DNA of 64,000 nt from Gnetum montanum. Its lineage: Eukaryota; Streptophyta; Gnetopsida; Gnetales; Gnetaceae. Location of the stretch: assembly GCA_015680685.1 (NCBI GenBank), contig MNCI01034785.1, positions 1,055,519-1,119,518 of the forward strand, given 5' to 3'. A program made the translations under genes and the position numbers. Shown here one piece after another: positions 1 to 12,000 of this stretch; the stretch's first letter is position 1, and each line of letters starts with the position of its first letter. The notes under the pieces were generated by a model. It ran no database searches and had not been told where the DNA came from. It saw only the letters and a list, made by a program, of their open reading frames with translations.

Positions 1-1650
1 AGTACATTATGCATGGAACCTACTAAGGGCCTAATGCATGAATATGTTGCAAGTATGGATGAACTCAAGCAAATTCATCACCAGCTCTCTAAGGGAGTAA
101 ATGATGATATCAATTGGAAAGAGTTGGAGATTCCTGAAAATTTCAAATAAGAAACCCTTGAATTAAAGACATTATCGACCAGAATGATGTATTTGTTCTT
201 GAAAAATGAAAGGTTAATCATTATTAATGCCAAGCTTACTGCAAGACAAAAGAAGATGTTGATGAATGTTGTGAAAAAATGGTCAGTAGCCTTTGCCTAG
301 TCATATTCCAAGCTCACTGGAATAGATCTAAGAATATGCTAGCATCGAATATACAGTGATCCCACCATTAATCTGAAATGATAGTCATAGTAATTTTTGA
401 ATCCCAAATTAAAGTAGATTATCAATGAGAAGATTTAACAACTCCTCAAGGTAGGATTCATCTACCCTGTTGTAGATAGTGAGTGGGTTAGTCCACTCAT
501 GATTGTACCCAAGAAAGGAGTCAAATGGCAGGTGTGCATTGACTTTCGACTAGTTAACATGGCAAATTTCAAAGATCATTTTCCATTGCCTTTTTTAGAC
601 CAAGTATTGGACACCATTTATGGGCATAGCTATTATAGCTTTTTGGATAGTTATAGTGGCTATAAAAAAATCTGGATCACACCAAAGGACTAGGAAAAGA
701 TGACTTTCATAAGTCCTTGGGGGACTTTTGTTTACAGTCAAATATCATTTGATCTATGTAATGCCCTAGCCACATTACAATGGTTAGTTCTCAACATTTT
801 TCAACAACAAATCAATAGTTGGTTAGAAGTCTTCATGGATGAATTTTCTACCTATGGAGCTATGTTTGAGCAAGCCCTAGATCATCTTAAGCAGGTGTTG
901 AGGAAATGTGTCGAAACAAACCTCTAGCTCAATTGATAAAATATCCATCTTATGGTCCAAAAAGGCATAGTATTGGGGCACCATATCTCAAAAGAAAGAA
1001 TTAAGGTGGACTCTAAAATAGTAAGGGTTATTCAAGGAATAATTTGTCAACAAGAAATAGTTAAAGAAGTGCAGTCATTCCTTCATCATACTAGCTACTA
1101 CTAGTGCTTAATTGAGAACTTTTTTAAAATCACCAAGTTGTTGGTTGAATTAACAAAGAAAGTTGCATCATTTATCTAGACCCCTGCATGTGAAATATCA
1201 TTTCAATAATTGAAGAAGAAGCTTGTTGAAACCCTAATTCTACAAGCACCTAATTGGTCTAGGCCATTTCATGTGATGATTAATGCATCAAATTATGCTT
1301 TGGGGATAGTGCTTATGTAGTTGGATGATAAAAAATTTCTATATTATATTCACTACACAAGATGAATGATCTAAGTGCATAATTGAACTACACCACTACA
1401 GAAAAGGAGTTGATGGTGGTGGTGTTTGCATTGGAAAAGTTCAGGCACTATGTGCTTGGCTATAAAGTTTTTGTGCACACAAATCATAGTGCCATCCAAT
1501 TTTTAATGAATAAATCAATATTGAGCCCCTATGTCAAACAATGGCTCATGATTGTACAATAGTTCGATCTTATAATGGTATATCAAAAGGATGTGGAAAA
1601 TGTGGTCATTGATCACTTATCAAGGCTAAGATGGGACAAAAGACAGAGAA
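1..1650 (+). pseudogene. A1 pol: reverse transcriptase and Ty3-type RNase H, degraded
   Basis: Frames joined across stops give a gypsy RT: the lead-in LTGIDLRIC near 310, then VCIDFRLVNM at about 530, KDHFPLPFLDQVLD, FLDSYSGYKKI, and TFISPWGTFVY at about 705. The catalytic box reads EVFMDEFSTYG (about 825) where the family has a double aspartate, so the second Asp is Glu. RNase H follows from about 1255 with VMINASNYALG, TTEKELMVVVFALEKFRHYV and HSAIQFL, ending DHLSRL near 1625. Many in-frame stops and at least one frameshift are present. It is a dead copy. The same region in A2 is the nearest relative in the window. Confidence 0.88.
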
Positions 1651-1879
1651 AGCTCCTTATTTGATCAATTTCCTGACAAATATCTCCCTGTAGGGACTAT
1701 TAATGCACAAATTCATAGTGAACCAAAATGGTATGATACCATTATCACTTATTTGCTCAAGCCAAAATTTCCACAAGGGCTGGACACCCAGAAGAACTAA
1801 TAGTTTCTTCACTAGGTTAAGCATTTCATGGAAATCAATGGAAATCTTTACAAAGTATGTCTTGATGATCTAGTATGCT

Positions 1880-2892
1880 GGTGTGTCTCTAACAAAAATC
1901 ATCTACATATTTTCTAAGATGCTCATGAAGGCCCTTGTGGGGGCCATTATGCTAGGAGACACATGACCATAAACATACTTATGGTAGGATATTACTGGCC
2001 AAAACTCTTCAAGGATGCATACCAATTTGTCCATGCTTATGATCATTATTAGAGGGATGGTGGAATGAAAGCTTGAATGGAGGGGCCAAAGTAATGGATT
2101 TAACCTCTTGATCCATTTGATATTTGGGGCATTGACTTTATGGATCCCATCGCACCTTTGTCAAATGGAAAGGTGTATATAATAGTTGTAGTTGACTATT
2201 GCACTAAGTGGGTAGAAGTAGCAGTCAACACTAATTGTACATACACTATTGCTGATCAATTTTTAGAACATAATATCATAAATAGGTTTGGTGTGTCTCA
2301 TGCATTAATTTCTGACAATGGAACTTATTTTATAGGTGCCACCTTTCAAAAACTTATGTAGCACTTGGCAGTTGAGCACAAACTTACAATACCTTATCAC
2401 CCTCAAGCCAATGATCAAGCTATGGTCCCTAATTGGGAGATTACAAAAATTCTAATGTGCACTATTAGCAAATACCAAAGGGTCTGGAGCACCAAATTAA
2501 ATGATGCACTTTGGGCCTATCACTTCACATGGAAGCTTTCCATAGGTTATTCTCCCTTTGAGCTTGTGTATAGAAAACTACCGACATTGCCCATCTAATT
2601 CAAGCTCTGTAAACTCTCTACAACTTGTGACCTTGACCTAGATCCAATTCTAGCACAAATAGAATGATTAATGAACCTAAATTTGCTAGAAAAAAATTAG
2701 TTAATGACCCTATCATCCAATGAAATGCATAAGGCATTCAACAAGAAATTCCATGACCTCAAAATAAGAAAAGTCAAGTTTCAACTAGGAGAGAAGGTTC
2801 TCTACTAGAATCCTACACATGTATCTCAACAAACTAAGTTTCCAAAATTATGGAAAGGACCTTACATTATTGATAAGAATTTTCCACCTAGG
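1880..2892 (+). pseudogene. A1 pol: integrase, interrupted after 2892
   Basis: A zinc-finger-like stretch (HEGPCGGHYARRHM, about 1925) precedes the core DIWGIDFMDP (about 2120), TKWVEV, NRFGVSHALISDNGTYF and PYHPQAN. The first two catalytic acidic residues survive in GIDFMD and SDNGT. The third, normally Glu in a GQAE-type motif, reads NDQAM, so it is Met and the enzyme would be inactive. The C-terminal part continues through FQLGEKVLY and LWKGPYIIDK and stops at the insertion point of element B1. The remaining 44 codons or so lie at 20352-20484. Confidence 0.86.
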
Positions 2893-2897
2893 GCCAT
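2893..2897. repeat. Target site duplication GCCAT, left of B1
   Basis: Five bases directly before the TGAAACACCG start of the 5' LTR; identical to 20347-20351. The uninterrupted A2 homologue reads GGGCCATGAAC at this place, as expected for the empty site. Confidence 0.93.
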
Positions 2898-4464
2898 TGA
2901 AACACCGTGAAAATTGTGAGTCGGCTTCAGGTGAAGATTCACGATTCAGACAAAAATACATGGCAGAATTCTAGAAAGAAGAATAAGGCAAGGCAAGGTA
3001 AAGAGGTGCACGACATCAAGACTTGGGTTTCTTTTTTTACATATTTCCTATCTTACTATGTTTTCCATCTTTACGCTACAGTATGTAACATAGCGTAATG
3101 ACGCTCAGCGTAACATAGTCTGATATTAGAAGGTGGTTTACTTCAGTGGATTTGGCGAAGCCTAAGGCCTAAGCAGCGTAATATGCGATCTCTTGTATAT
3201 TCTGCTAAGTCTTTTGTCCAAAAGTAGATTTACACTTTGTTACGCAAGGTAGCATAATGAGCTTTGAAAATGTTAACAAGAGTCCAAAGGAAGCGCAACA
3301 GATCAACTTTTTTCTCAATCTCGTAGATCGATCACCTTACGCTCGTTAAACAACGCAGCGTACGTCAGCATAATTCATTGCCAAGTTAATTACGCTTCAC
3401 TACACTTGGTAGTGTGAATGAGCGCAAAGCAACTTGAGTCCATTACTTTTGTGCTTTATTATGCTCTTGCACACGGCACAATGCGTACGAGCATAATGTA
3501 GCCCGAAATCAACCGAGACGTGCCTGATCCATAGTTGTTATTCATACACAATACGTAGACGCACGTATTATGCATAGTCATGAATTTCAACACAAGGATG
3601 GTCAAGTCAACGATCTTCTGAAAGGTTTGAAACACATGTCATCACAGCTATGCCATCTTCACATATTGTCAAACCTATAAATATCCTAGTTGGCAAAGAA
3701 AGCACAGAGAGACAAACAAACAGACACACAGAAAGAACAGAAAGAGAATAGAATTTTTTTGGCAATCTTTTGGTAGTACTACCTTCCAACAGAGATAGGA
3801 AACATTTGGCTTGAACATTGGTAGTAGCAGTGATTGGCCTTTTGGCGAAGATACAACTTTCTCCATTGGTCATCGTCGGCAGTTCCGAGCGGAGGCTACC
3901 CAAGGAAAAAGGAGTAGATCAAAGATCAAAAGATCATCTAGTGTGGCTTGTGAGTTCTATTGATCAGAAGCAATTGATTGATAGACATCAAAACTTGACC
4001 TTCCTTGCACTCCATCTCTGGCCTACGAAGTAGATCAGACTTGATTCTGTACTTCTGTTTAGATGGTTTTCTTGTTATTTTGTGTTTATTTCATATAAGA
4101 TAATCAGGGTCTCCCCAGTGTAACTTGGCATACAAAATATTCATTTTTTGGGTCAAAGCGTAGATCTTGAAATCACGCGTTTCTCTCGTGTCTGATTCCT
4201 TTTACCGTGTTAACGTTATCATTATTGCGATTCATCTACATTGTTGTTCTCTCATTTCGTGAATCTTCAAATCAAATTGTTCCATGAAATATTCATAATC
4301 TCCATCATTTTACTGATTTAGTAAGTCCCTGTCTGATCGACAAGACCATTCAGGGGTCTGCGGATTCATTTTTCCAGCATAGCCCTCGCACAGATCCATG
4401 GTTAAAACTGTGTATATGGAATTTTGTTGGTATTTTCTAGCTATTGACTTTTTCCACCGTTACA
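2898..4464 (+). repeat. B1 5' LTR (1567 bp)
   Basis: Starts TGAAACACCG and ends CCGTTACA; matched along its length by 18780-20346. A TATA box, TATAAATA, is at 3676-3683 with a polypurine-like tract of AGA/GACA repeats just downstream (3700-3750), so U3 is about 780 bp. The U3 part carries many scattered copies of TTACGC/GCGTAA-type words (for example around 3070, 3110, 3240, 3335-3400). Transcription of the element would start shortly after the TATA box. Confidence 0.93.
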
Positions 4465-4489
4465 GTTTTCTGGCTCTAGAAGGAGGGCC
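4465..4489 (+). other. Probable primer binding site of B1, tRNA not identified
   Basis: Six bases after the LTR comes TGGCTCTAGAAGGAGGGCC. The same block follows the LTR ends of B2 (42741-42765) and B3 (59511-59535), although the surrounding leader has diverged, so it is under constraint. It begins with TGG as a site pairing with a CCA tail must. I could not match it to a plant tRNA 3' end from memory. Confidence 0.6.
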
Positions 4490-4717
4490 TAGGCTCTGAT
4501 TCATATTTTTATGGGTAGCCCTATTAGCGATCTACACCCACGTCACTAAAAAAATGTGAACGTAATACCTTTGGGAAGTTTACGAAATAACGTGCGGTGT
4601 AGATCGGTTGCAATAACGATTCCTTTGGAATCCTACAGGGTAGAAAGCCTAATAGTGATCTTCTTTGTCCACTGCCTTTTAGATCTAGTTATTTTTCACT
4701 GTTAACCTACTAGATCA

Positions 4718-7700
4718 ATGGATTCCGCCTCCACAACCACATCCACCATGATTGCCATTGACTTAGGTGCCACATCTGTGAACCCCATCACCGTAACCAG
4801 ACCAGCCTCTGGTGTAATAGGACCTCAGGGACCATCGCATCGGTCATTGAGATTGTAGGGAAAAGATCTTATTTTCACCATCGTGATGCCTAAGGAATAC
4901 AACTTTATTTGTGTCAAGATCCAGGTGAAGCTTGCTCTTAGCCGAGCCGAGATCGAGGCGAAACAAAACTTCAAGATGATCCATCGAGGAGGTCAGGATT
5001 TTACCCCAATAGCTTATGACATCATCCCTTTAAGAGAACATTATCATGAAATTATAACACAGTTGGTCATGGCTAAGAGCTAGGGTACACGGGCTATGCT
5101 AGAGCCCTAGAATGAGGAGGAAGATGATGATGAACTTGTAGCCTAGTCTGAAAATTCATATCACACTCTTAGTCCCCATACTTACGTCAACCCATTATTC
5201 TCTCTCAATGGAGAAGTCGCCCCTCTTAATCCAGCCATGACCACACAGACACACATCCCTATTATTCTGCAAGCCATTACATAGCCATCTGAGCTGTAAG
5301 TGCAAATACCCTATAATAACATGGGGGTGGTCTCGTCACCACATGTGCTCAGCATTTTTTTGGTGGTCCCAGCATCCACCATTCCCCATTTTATCCCTCA
5401 GATCCAACCTCAGGCCATATCCACAACTCGCCCGTTGTAGACTTTATTGCTGCCACCCCCTCCAACCCAACAAATCGTCGCTATCGTTCAGCCATAGACA
5501 TACATCCAACAGCCTGCGACAAGTCAGTGGACCATTCCCGCGGCACAACATAACCAGTCTGCAGTATATGGTGCACAACCCTCTGTTGCACCCGTAACGC
5601 ATATTCTGCAAATGGTTCTGCACTATCCTTATCCTTATCCCGTGCAGCCAGCGGTGACTAACCTCTCTGCTCAAACCGGTGGATGGTGGTCCTCACAGGC
5701 ACCCCAATCTGCAGGGATCCCCACCACACCATCTGTTAGCCAAACTATTCCTCCATTTCCTCTCCCTAACACCACTCTCCTAGTTTAGCCCCCTACTCCT
5801 TCTGCACAAACACCTTCATCAACAGGCTTAGATCAGGCCTTCTTGCTCATTCAGACCCTCACCAAGGAGGTTAGACGCCTCAAGGCTGCTGGCTCAAACA
5901 CCATACAGATCATGGACTTCTACCAAGATGATCTTATTAGTCCAGCGGTCTCCATGCTGTCATTGCCCCTTGGGATGTCTTTACCTCATTTTACTAAGTA
6001 TAATGGGGAGGGGGACCCTAACGCTCACCTAGTCACCTTCAGATCCGAATCCTTGTTGTTGCAATAGTGGCCTCACACGATTATCCACGTCTTCGCTATG
6101 TCTTTGATAGGGAAAGCTTTAGATTGATATCGAGCCCTCCCATGCTCTTCCATTTCAACCTTAGAAGAGCTTTTGACACAATTCATGACTCAATTTAAAT
6201 ATAACTTAAAGCTGGAAGTCACATTAGATCAAATCATGGGAGTGAAACAAGACCCTCTCGAACCAGTCCAGAAGTTCATACAACGCTGGAGTACTACCTT
6301 GAATGAAATCTGTGAGCCAATCACGGAGCCACACCTACTGGCCATTTTCAAAGGACCAGTCAATCACTTTATCAAGTCAAAGTTGTATTATCTTTCCCCT
6401 AACTCTTTACATCAGGCCCTCGCTCAAACTAGAAGCATCCAAGATGTTGCAGAGGCCAGCAAATATCTAGCGTATGTCACCTACAAGAACGCTCACAACA
6501 AAGGCAATGACAAAGGTAAAGTGATGATAATGACAGTAGTTGCACTGGCTGAGGGCATAAAAAACAAGAACAAGAAGGCACCCACAGTGCCTCCTGAGAC
6601 CACGGCCAATGTGGGTAGCACCAGCCAAGATGCAGTTGCCCTTGAAGGCCCCCTAGCCAAAACCAAAGTTTGAGCGTAAGGATCATTCAAAGTATACAAC
6701 CCTGCCTGTAAAACATTCAAAACTGTTAAAACAATTGTTAGGGGTAGGATACATTCAACCCAAGAAGGTATTCGAAGAAGCTTTGAAGCGTCACAGGCAT
6801 CATTGTGAACTATTGAAGAATCCTTGTTTAGCCCTACCTAACGAACCACCAGTTCCGAAATCTTTCAGGCTGGATCGTTTCTATGACTACCACCAGTTGT
6901 GTGGTCATGACACAGATTACTGCTAGGTGTTGAAGGATGACATTCAACGCATGATCGACGACAGTCATTTAAAACTAGATGGCAGTAGTCTGACTCCAGA
7001 AAACCAAGCATTGCACGTGTATAAGGATCTATTGAATGCAAATAACACACCCTATACAATCAATGTGGTGAGTATGGACAGTGAGAGGAAAGTACCACTT
7101 AAACAACCTTTTTTTTGCATGTAGCTACCAACTCACAAAGTGGGGAAAACTCTTCATCAGCAGGTGCTGGTGTTTCAAGGCCACCTTTCATCATTTAGGC
7201 ACCTTCTCAGAATGCCACTCAACCATGCAGTAATAGTAAAGCCACGGCCTCATCTGTGCCCACGCCTAGGGCACCTTTTATAATCAGGGCACCAAAATCA
7301 CCGGCTGCTCCTCTCACATAGGGGAAAACCTCTAACCAAAGACACCAGCCATCACCTGACAAACAAAAGGGAGAGGACACATCTGTTAACACTACAAAAG
7401 ACCACCTTATGCTCGGCTTCCCTAAGCCTAAGCCCCTGGCCTCTATGCCTTTGCCTATACCTCATAAGCATGATAAAGGTGCAGAAACACAGTGATCTCC
7501 TCTCAGTAAGAAAAAGAATAACCCCTTGACTGACACCATTCCACCTTGGGAGATCTGTCTCTTGGGATGAATGGAAGAAGACAGGGGGAATAAACAACCT
7601 AGCCAAGAGAAGGATCTCCTCGACGCGTTTACATAGGCCAAACAGGCTCTGAAACAAAAAAATAAAACACTGAGTCTCTATGACCTACTCATGACATCAC

Positions 7701-8490
7701 AAGAACACCATGAGGCTATGGTCCATAAGCTGACATCCATAACTGTGGATGAAAGCTTACCAGCGGAGGAGGAAGTGATGCATGTTGTCATGTTTCCTTC
7801 CTAAGCTGAGCAACCTAAGCCTACCTCATTGACCTTTCATGATGAGTCCATCAAGGATGATCCTGAGAAAGGTCAGGTGACAACTAAACCCATATTCATC
7901 ACCATTCGGGTTGGTCAGTATCAGATCCGGAGGGTACATGTGGATGACAATGCAGCAAAAAATGTCATTCCTTATCCCATCATGGATAGGTTGGGTCTGG
8001 TCGACCAGATCATTCCCACAATGACAACATGCGTAAATTCATTCAATGGAGCAAGGGTTCAGGTCAAGGGAATGGTGCGTATCGAGTTCGTGGCAGGGGA
8101 TCAATTCCCAATGGAGGCCACATTCCTAGTCATCAAGGATATGCATGGGTTTAACTTGATCTTAGGGAGGTCTTGGTTAGCTCAGCTAAGAGCAGTTTCA
8201 TCACCGATACATTAGGAGATACACCTACCCTATGTAGGAGGGTAGGTCGTAATACGCGATGATGAAATCACCCCCAGGACTGTCAACAACATTGAAGAAG
8301 AGAGGGGTTCAGAGATAGAAACATTGGATGATCAAAACCATCCCCAAACCCCTCAACAAACTGAAACCAATGATGATAGTCTAGCCTGGGCAAACTTGCC
8401 ATTTCAGGATGGCAGCATGGAGGAGTCAAACCATTACTCCCTTCGCCCTTACACAACACTCAACGTAAAGGCTATTAAGAAAAAATTGTG
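4718..8490 (+). pseudogene. B1 gag-protease polyprotein, with in-frame stops and two frame changes
   Basis: The ATG at 4718 opens a frame that can be followed, through stops, to about 6670, shifts by one for about 6735-7125, and returns to the first frame to about 8490. Parts: an N-terminal region (KEYNFICVKIQVK), a Pro/Gln-rich linker (5200-5820), the gag core (IMDFYQDD, LPHFTKYNGEGDPNAHL, PVQKFIQRW; 5900-6480), a degenerate zinc-knuckle-like DYHQLCGHDTDYC (6885-6926), and an aspartic protease (7829-8215) with VHVDDNAAKNVIP in place of the usual D-T/S-G triad, then GFNLILGRSWL. The B2 and B3 gags align with it. Of about 19 in-frame stops most are TAG. Confidence 0.85.
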
Positions 8491-9047
8491 AATTAGTAGT
8501 TGAAAATTGGCCTTTTGTGCATTATCATTTTTTTACTAGTTATCATCGTTTGCATTTAGCAGTTCGTTTTCATTTAATATATATTTACGCTACAGAAGTT
8601 TTCCATTTTTACGCTTGCCATTCCTTACGCTACTGCATTCCTTTTATGTACACTTCTTGATCACTTTAGTTCAATTACACAGAGATGTACATTACCATCA
8701 ATTACGCTTTCTATATTACGCAAAGGGCCTACAACGGCCTTAAACTAGCCATGGCCCACAACGACCTTAAACTAGCCATGGCCTGCAATGGCCTAAAACT
8801 AGTTTCCAGATTACACAAACACCATGATGGCTTGCAATGTCCTTAAACTAGCAATTCCATTCCGTCGTAACATAACTTAATCAAAATTGTTAACAACTAC
8901 ACTTACGCTTTGTAGATAAGAACGTAAAAATGCAAAAGATAAAAAATAAATAACATTTAAAATCGTCAAAAGATCTTATAGCTAGTCTTTCAGTCATTCA
9001 CATAACCATTGTTGACTCCAATCAATAAAACCATGCGTAAACCATAA
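8491..9047. other. B1 noncoding stretch between protease and the antisense gene end
   Basis: No gene is visible. It lies just downstream of the sense gag-protease stop and just downstream of the antisense gene stop, so both transcripts could end here. It holds the tandem repeat listed separately (8727-8862) and several TTACGC words. Confidence 0.6.
8727..8862 (+). repeat. Degenerate tandem repeat, about 27-32 bp units (CTTAAACTAGCCATGGCC)
   Basis: Four to five imperfect units of the form GGCCTACAACGGCC-TTAAACTAGCCAT follow one another. The unit core (bases meaning CTACAACG, then TTAAACTAGC) resembles the unit of the longer array at 17120-17625 in the same element. Confidence 0.7.
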
Positions 9048-12000
9048 TTACGCATCTCCTCTGATGCCACTATCACCAGTATCTCTCAAATATGGCTCTA
9101 GTTCTAATAAATTATCCTCTAGTGGGCCTTTTGTTCTAGAAAGTATTCCTTCATGAGGAACTTCCTCTTCATGAGGCTCTTGCTCTAGTACTGGCTCCAC
9201 AGGAGGACGCTCTTCATCACTACACACCTCTTCTTGTACTTGCTCCTCAGCTGGCTTACCTTCTCTATTCGCTTTCGGTACCTAAATATAGAGAACATAT
9301 TAGCAAAATAAAACCAGACAATAGAATCAGAAAACTTAGATTTAACCATGATTAAGCTTACTCGCGATGGCCCTGCTTCCATAGCAAAGGGAAGCTTTTC
9401 TAAGCCAGCCCATAGGTGCTTCATGATTTCATCTTCAGTCAGGTCAAGCCACACACCATCTCCTAGAGCAGCTCTAGTCTTTACTTTCCCTTTCTCCATG
9501 CTAGTCCAGCGAGGCGGGTCAGGGAAGAAAGTAGGGATAGTGGTCTCATCCCTAGGAAGAGTCATTTCCCTTTCCGGGGATGCGCTTACTATCACCTGCT
9601 CTTGAAATTTCTTGAAGGCTTCAGATGCCCCAATGATGTCAAGGAAGACTCGCAAGGATTGAGCTTCGACGACAGAATCATGGTAATACTGATGATAAGC
9701 AATAGTTTCTTACTTATACAAGTGTTTGTGATCCTTTTCCTTCTACCCCCATTCTTGTACGCTTACACAGAAATCCCTCTAGTCTTGGCTTTTCTGGGCT
9801 AACAACTCTATCTGCATCCATTGCTCCACCAATGCTCAACTAGTTTGCACGCTGTTCTTGATTACAGTCCAATAATGGGAATAGTCAATAACAGTGGTAC
9901 GCCAGTCTTTGTCACCCATTTCCCATGCCTGTAGGAACTCACATCACAACTTTATGTCCCTAACCTCTTTGGTCAAAGACTCATTCTTCTGCTCTAACCT
10001 CTGCACCCTTTTCCAGAGGTTTTCATTTACACCCTTACTCTCCCATAAGGAGAGCGTCAAGCATAACGTAAATTTAATCATTTCTTCATAAATGTGGCGT
10101 GGCATGACTGCCCCATCAGATGGAGGCTCCACTATGTCCAAATCAATGGGCTCCGTTAGGTCCCATCGAAGGCGAGCTCCTAACAGCAAGCATTATCAAT
10201 GTATATGACACATTACTACTGTATGATAAAATAAACCTATTAAAGCTACAACGTACTAGCTTTAGGATCGACGCGCTCGAGGTGCTCGATCATATCGCTG
10301 ACAACGACTTCCATGAAGGCAAACTTGTCAGGAAATTCTCTCCACACTCTACTCACGGCGACGGACATGGATGCATCCTCTTCTCCTATAGCATCTTCAC
10401 GTTAGAAATCTTAATTATTAATAGAACTCTTCAAAGTTTCCAACGTGCTCATTACCTCTTCCAGTAATAGTGGGGAGCCCACCAACATCTTCTGCCTCCT
10501 TCCTCTCTTCACGCACAGGAGTCTGTGCATCGCTTGTCCCAATAGCTGGGGCCTCCTCATGCACGAGAATCTATGCATGGCTCACCCTAACAGCTGGGAC
10601 CTCTTCTTCTAAAACTGGGGCCCTTGCCCCACGACTTAATATCATTGCCCCTATTTCAGGGGTCAGTTGTTCCATAACTTTCACTGGCCATATTACATAA
10701 TACACTTAATACAATTCAAAATATCCAAAATAAACATTGCATAATACAACTTTCAATATATTTCTTCCATGCTTACTAGGTGGAGGTTTACTCCGCTGAA
10801 CTCTAACTTCCATGGTTCGACCTGTGCCACTCCCAGGCTCCGCAGAGGCCTCGGTTAAATGAAGCCTTTTACGCTGAGCTGAAGGCTCTAAAATTTCTGT
10901 CGCCAAATGTTTCCCTCATGAGGCATCACCAATGTAAGTAGGCATTATCCCGCCTACGCTATCAGGGCCTTGTACTTGCGACGTCGTCAAATCTCTGGTC
11001 GTTATAGATAGAGTGTTCCCAATCCCTTCCAGAGGATCCTGTCCAAGGGTAGTGCTGAAAATATGGGTAATCCAAGGTCTAGATAGCTAGTCTCGGTCTT
11101 GTTGCACCCAGACCCCATTCCTTTGGATGACCAAGAATTCAACAAAACGCCAAAGCCAAGCTATGAAGAAGGCGTAATGCACGTTGAATCGAGACTCGAG
11201 CTTCTTGCGAAGCCTGATCATCTCAGTGCGTAGCCCCTTTGAAAAATAGCTTGCCCAATTGAATTAGGTCCCTTCTTCAATAACCTCCTGCATAATACAG
11301 GTCTGCTCTATGGAAAAGAACCTCCCCTATGAGAGTGTTTTGGGGAAGGCCTGGACCTAGAAAAGGGGATAAATTATCTTGGTGATTTCTAGTTGGATTC
11401 CTTCACAAGGGATTCCTTTAGGCTCCTTCTTGACCCCTACCCACTCCTCCAGCCACGTTTGACACGAAAGACTCCTCTTCGCCTTTTCCTCTATGGGAAG
11501 GTTGTCAGAGGGGATGCTGAAAAGGTCTTCAAAGAGCTAATCGTCAATGTCAAAACTTACATGTACGTGGTTCACGCCCGTGCAAAAATGTTATGCCCTT
11601 TCACTGAAGGAGTTTATCAGCCTTAACATTTCACCAGCGGGGACATCAGGGGTTGTGGCTAAAAATAAATGCATTAGCCTCACTTCTCGCATCTTGATGA
11701 CCACTGCAACTGGGGCTGCTGCGTGGCTGAGCCAACATTGTGCATCCTTAATGTCACCGTAGCGGAAGAGGAGGGTATTCGCCTTGTGGCTAGAAATTGT
11801 AAGGGTAATCTCCTAGGATTTCCGGACTAAGTAATACAAACACACATGTCAAACAAAAATACTCTTACATAACATTCATAATTTACAATTACACCACACA
11901 ACAATAGAATATGCAACAGTTTTACCTGGTCTAAATGGCAAAGGGAATGGAGGAAGCTTCCTCTGCACATCTGCAATAGTAAGGGGTAGATCTAAAGTTT

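Noticed and set aside
3607-3903. Minus-strand frame of 98 codons in the B1 LTR (repeated at 19557-19748)
   Set aside because: It overlaps the TATA box and R region of both LTRs, differs in frame between the two copies and resembles no protein; it is a by-product of the LTR sequence.
9348-10700. Several plus-strand ORFs of 65-115 codons across the antisense gene
   Set aside because: They are opposite-strand shadows of the antisense exons and cross its introns; only the minus strand gives joined exons with matching phases.
11374-11420. Possible intron end (CCCCTTTTCTAG) on the minus strand at about 11377
   Set aside because: The frame continues without change on both sides of it and a single TAG explains the break; exon 5 length then fits the phases exactly.
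10777-11926. Plant mobile domain or putative transposon protein domain in the antisense gene
   Set aside because: Length and retroelement context fit, but I could not point to the conserved motifs of either family, so no assignment is made.
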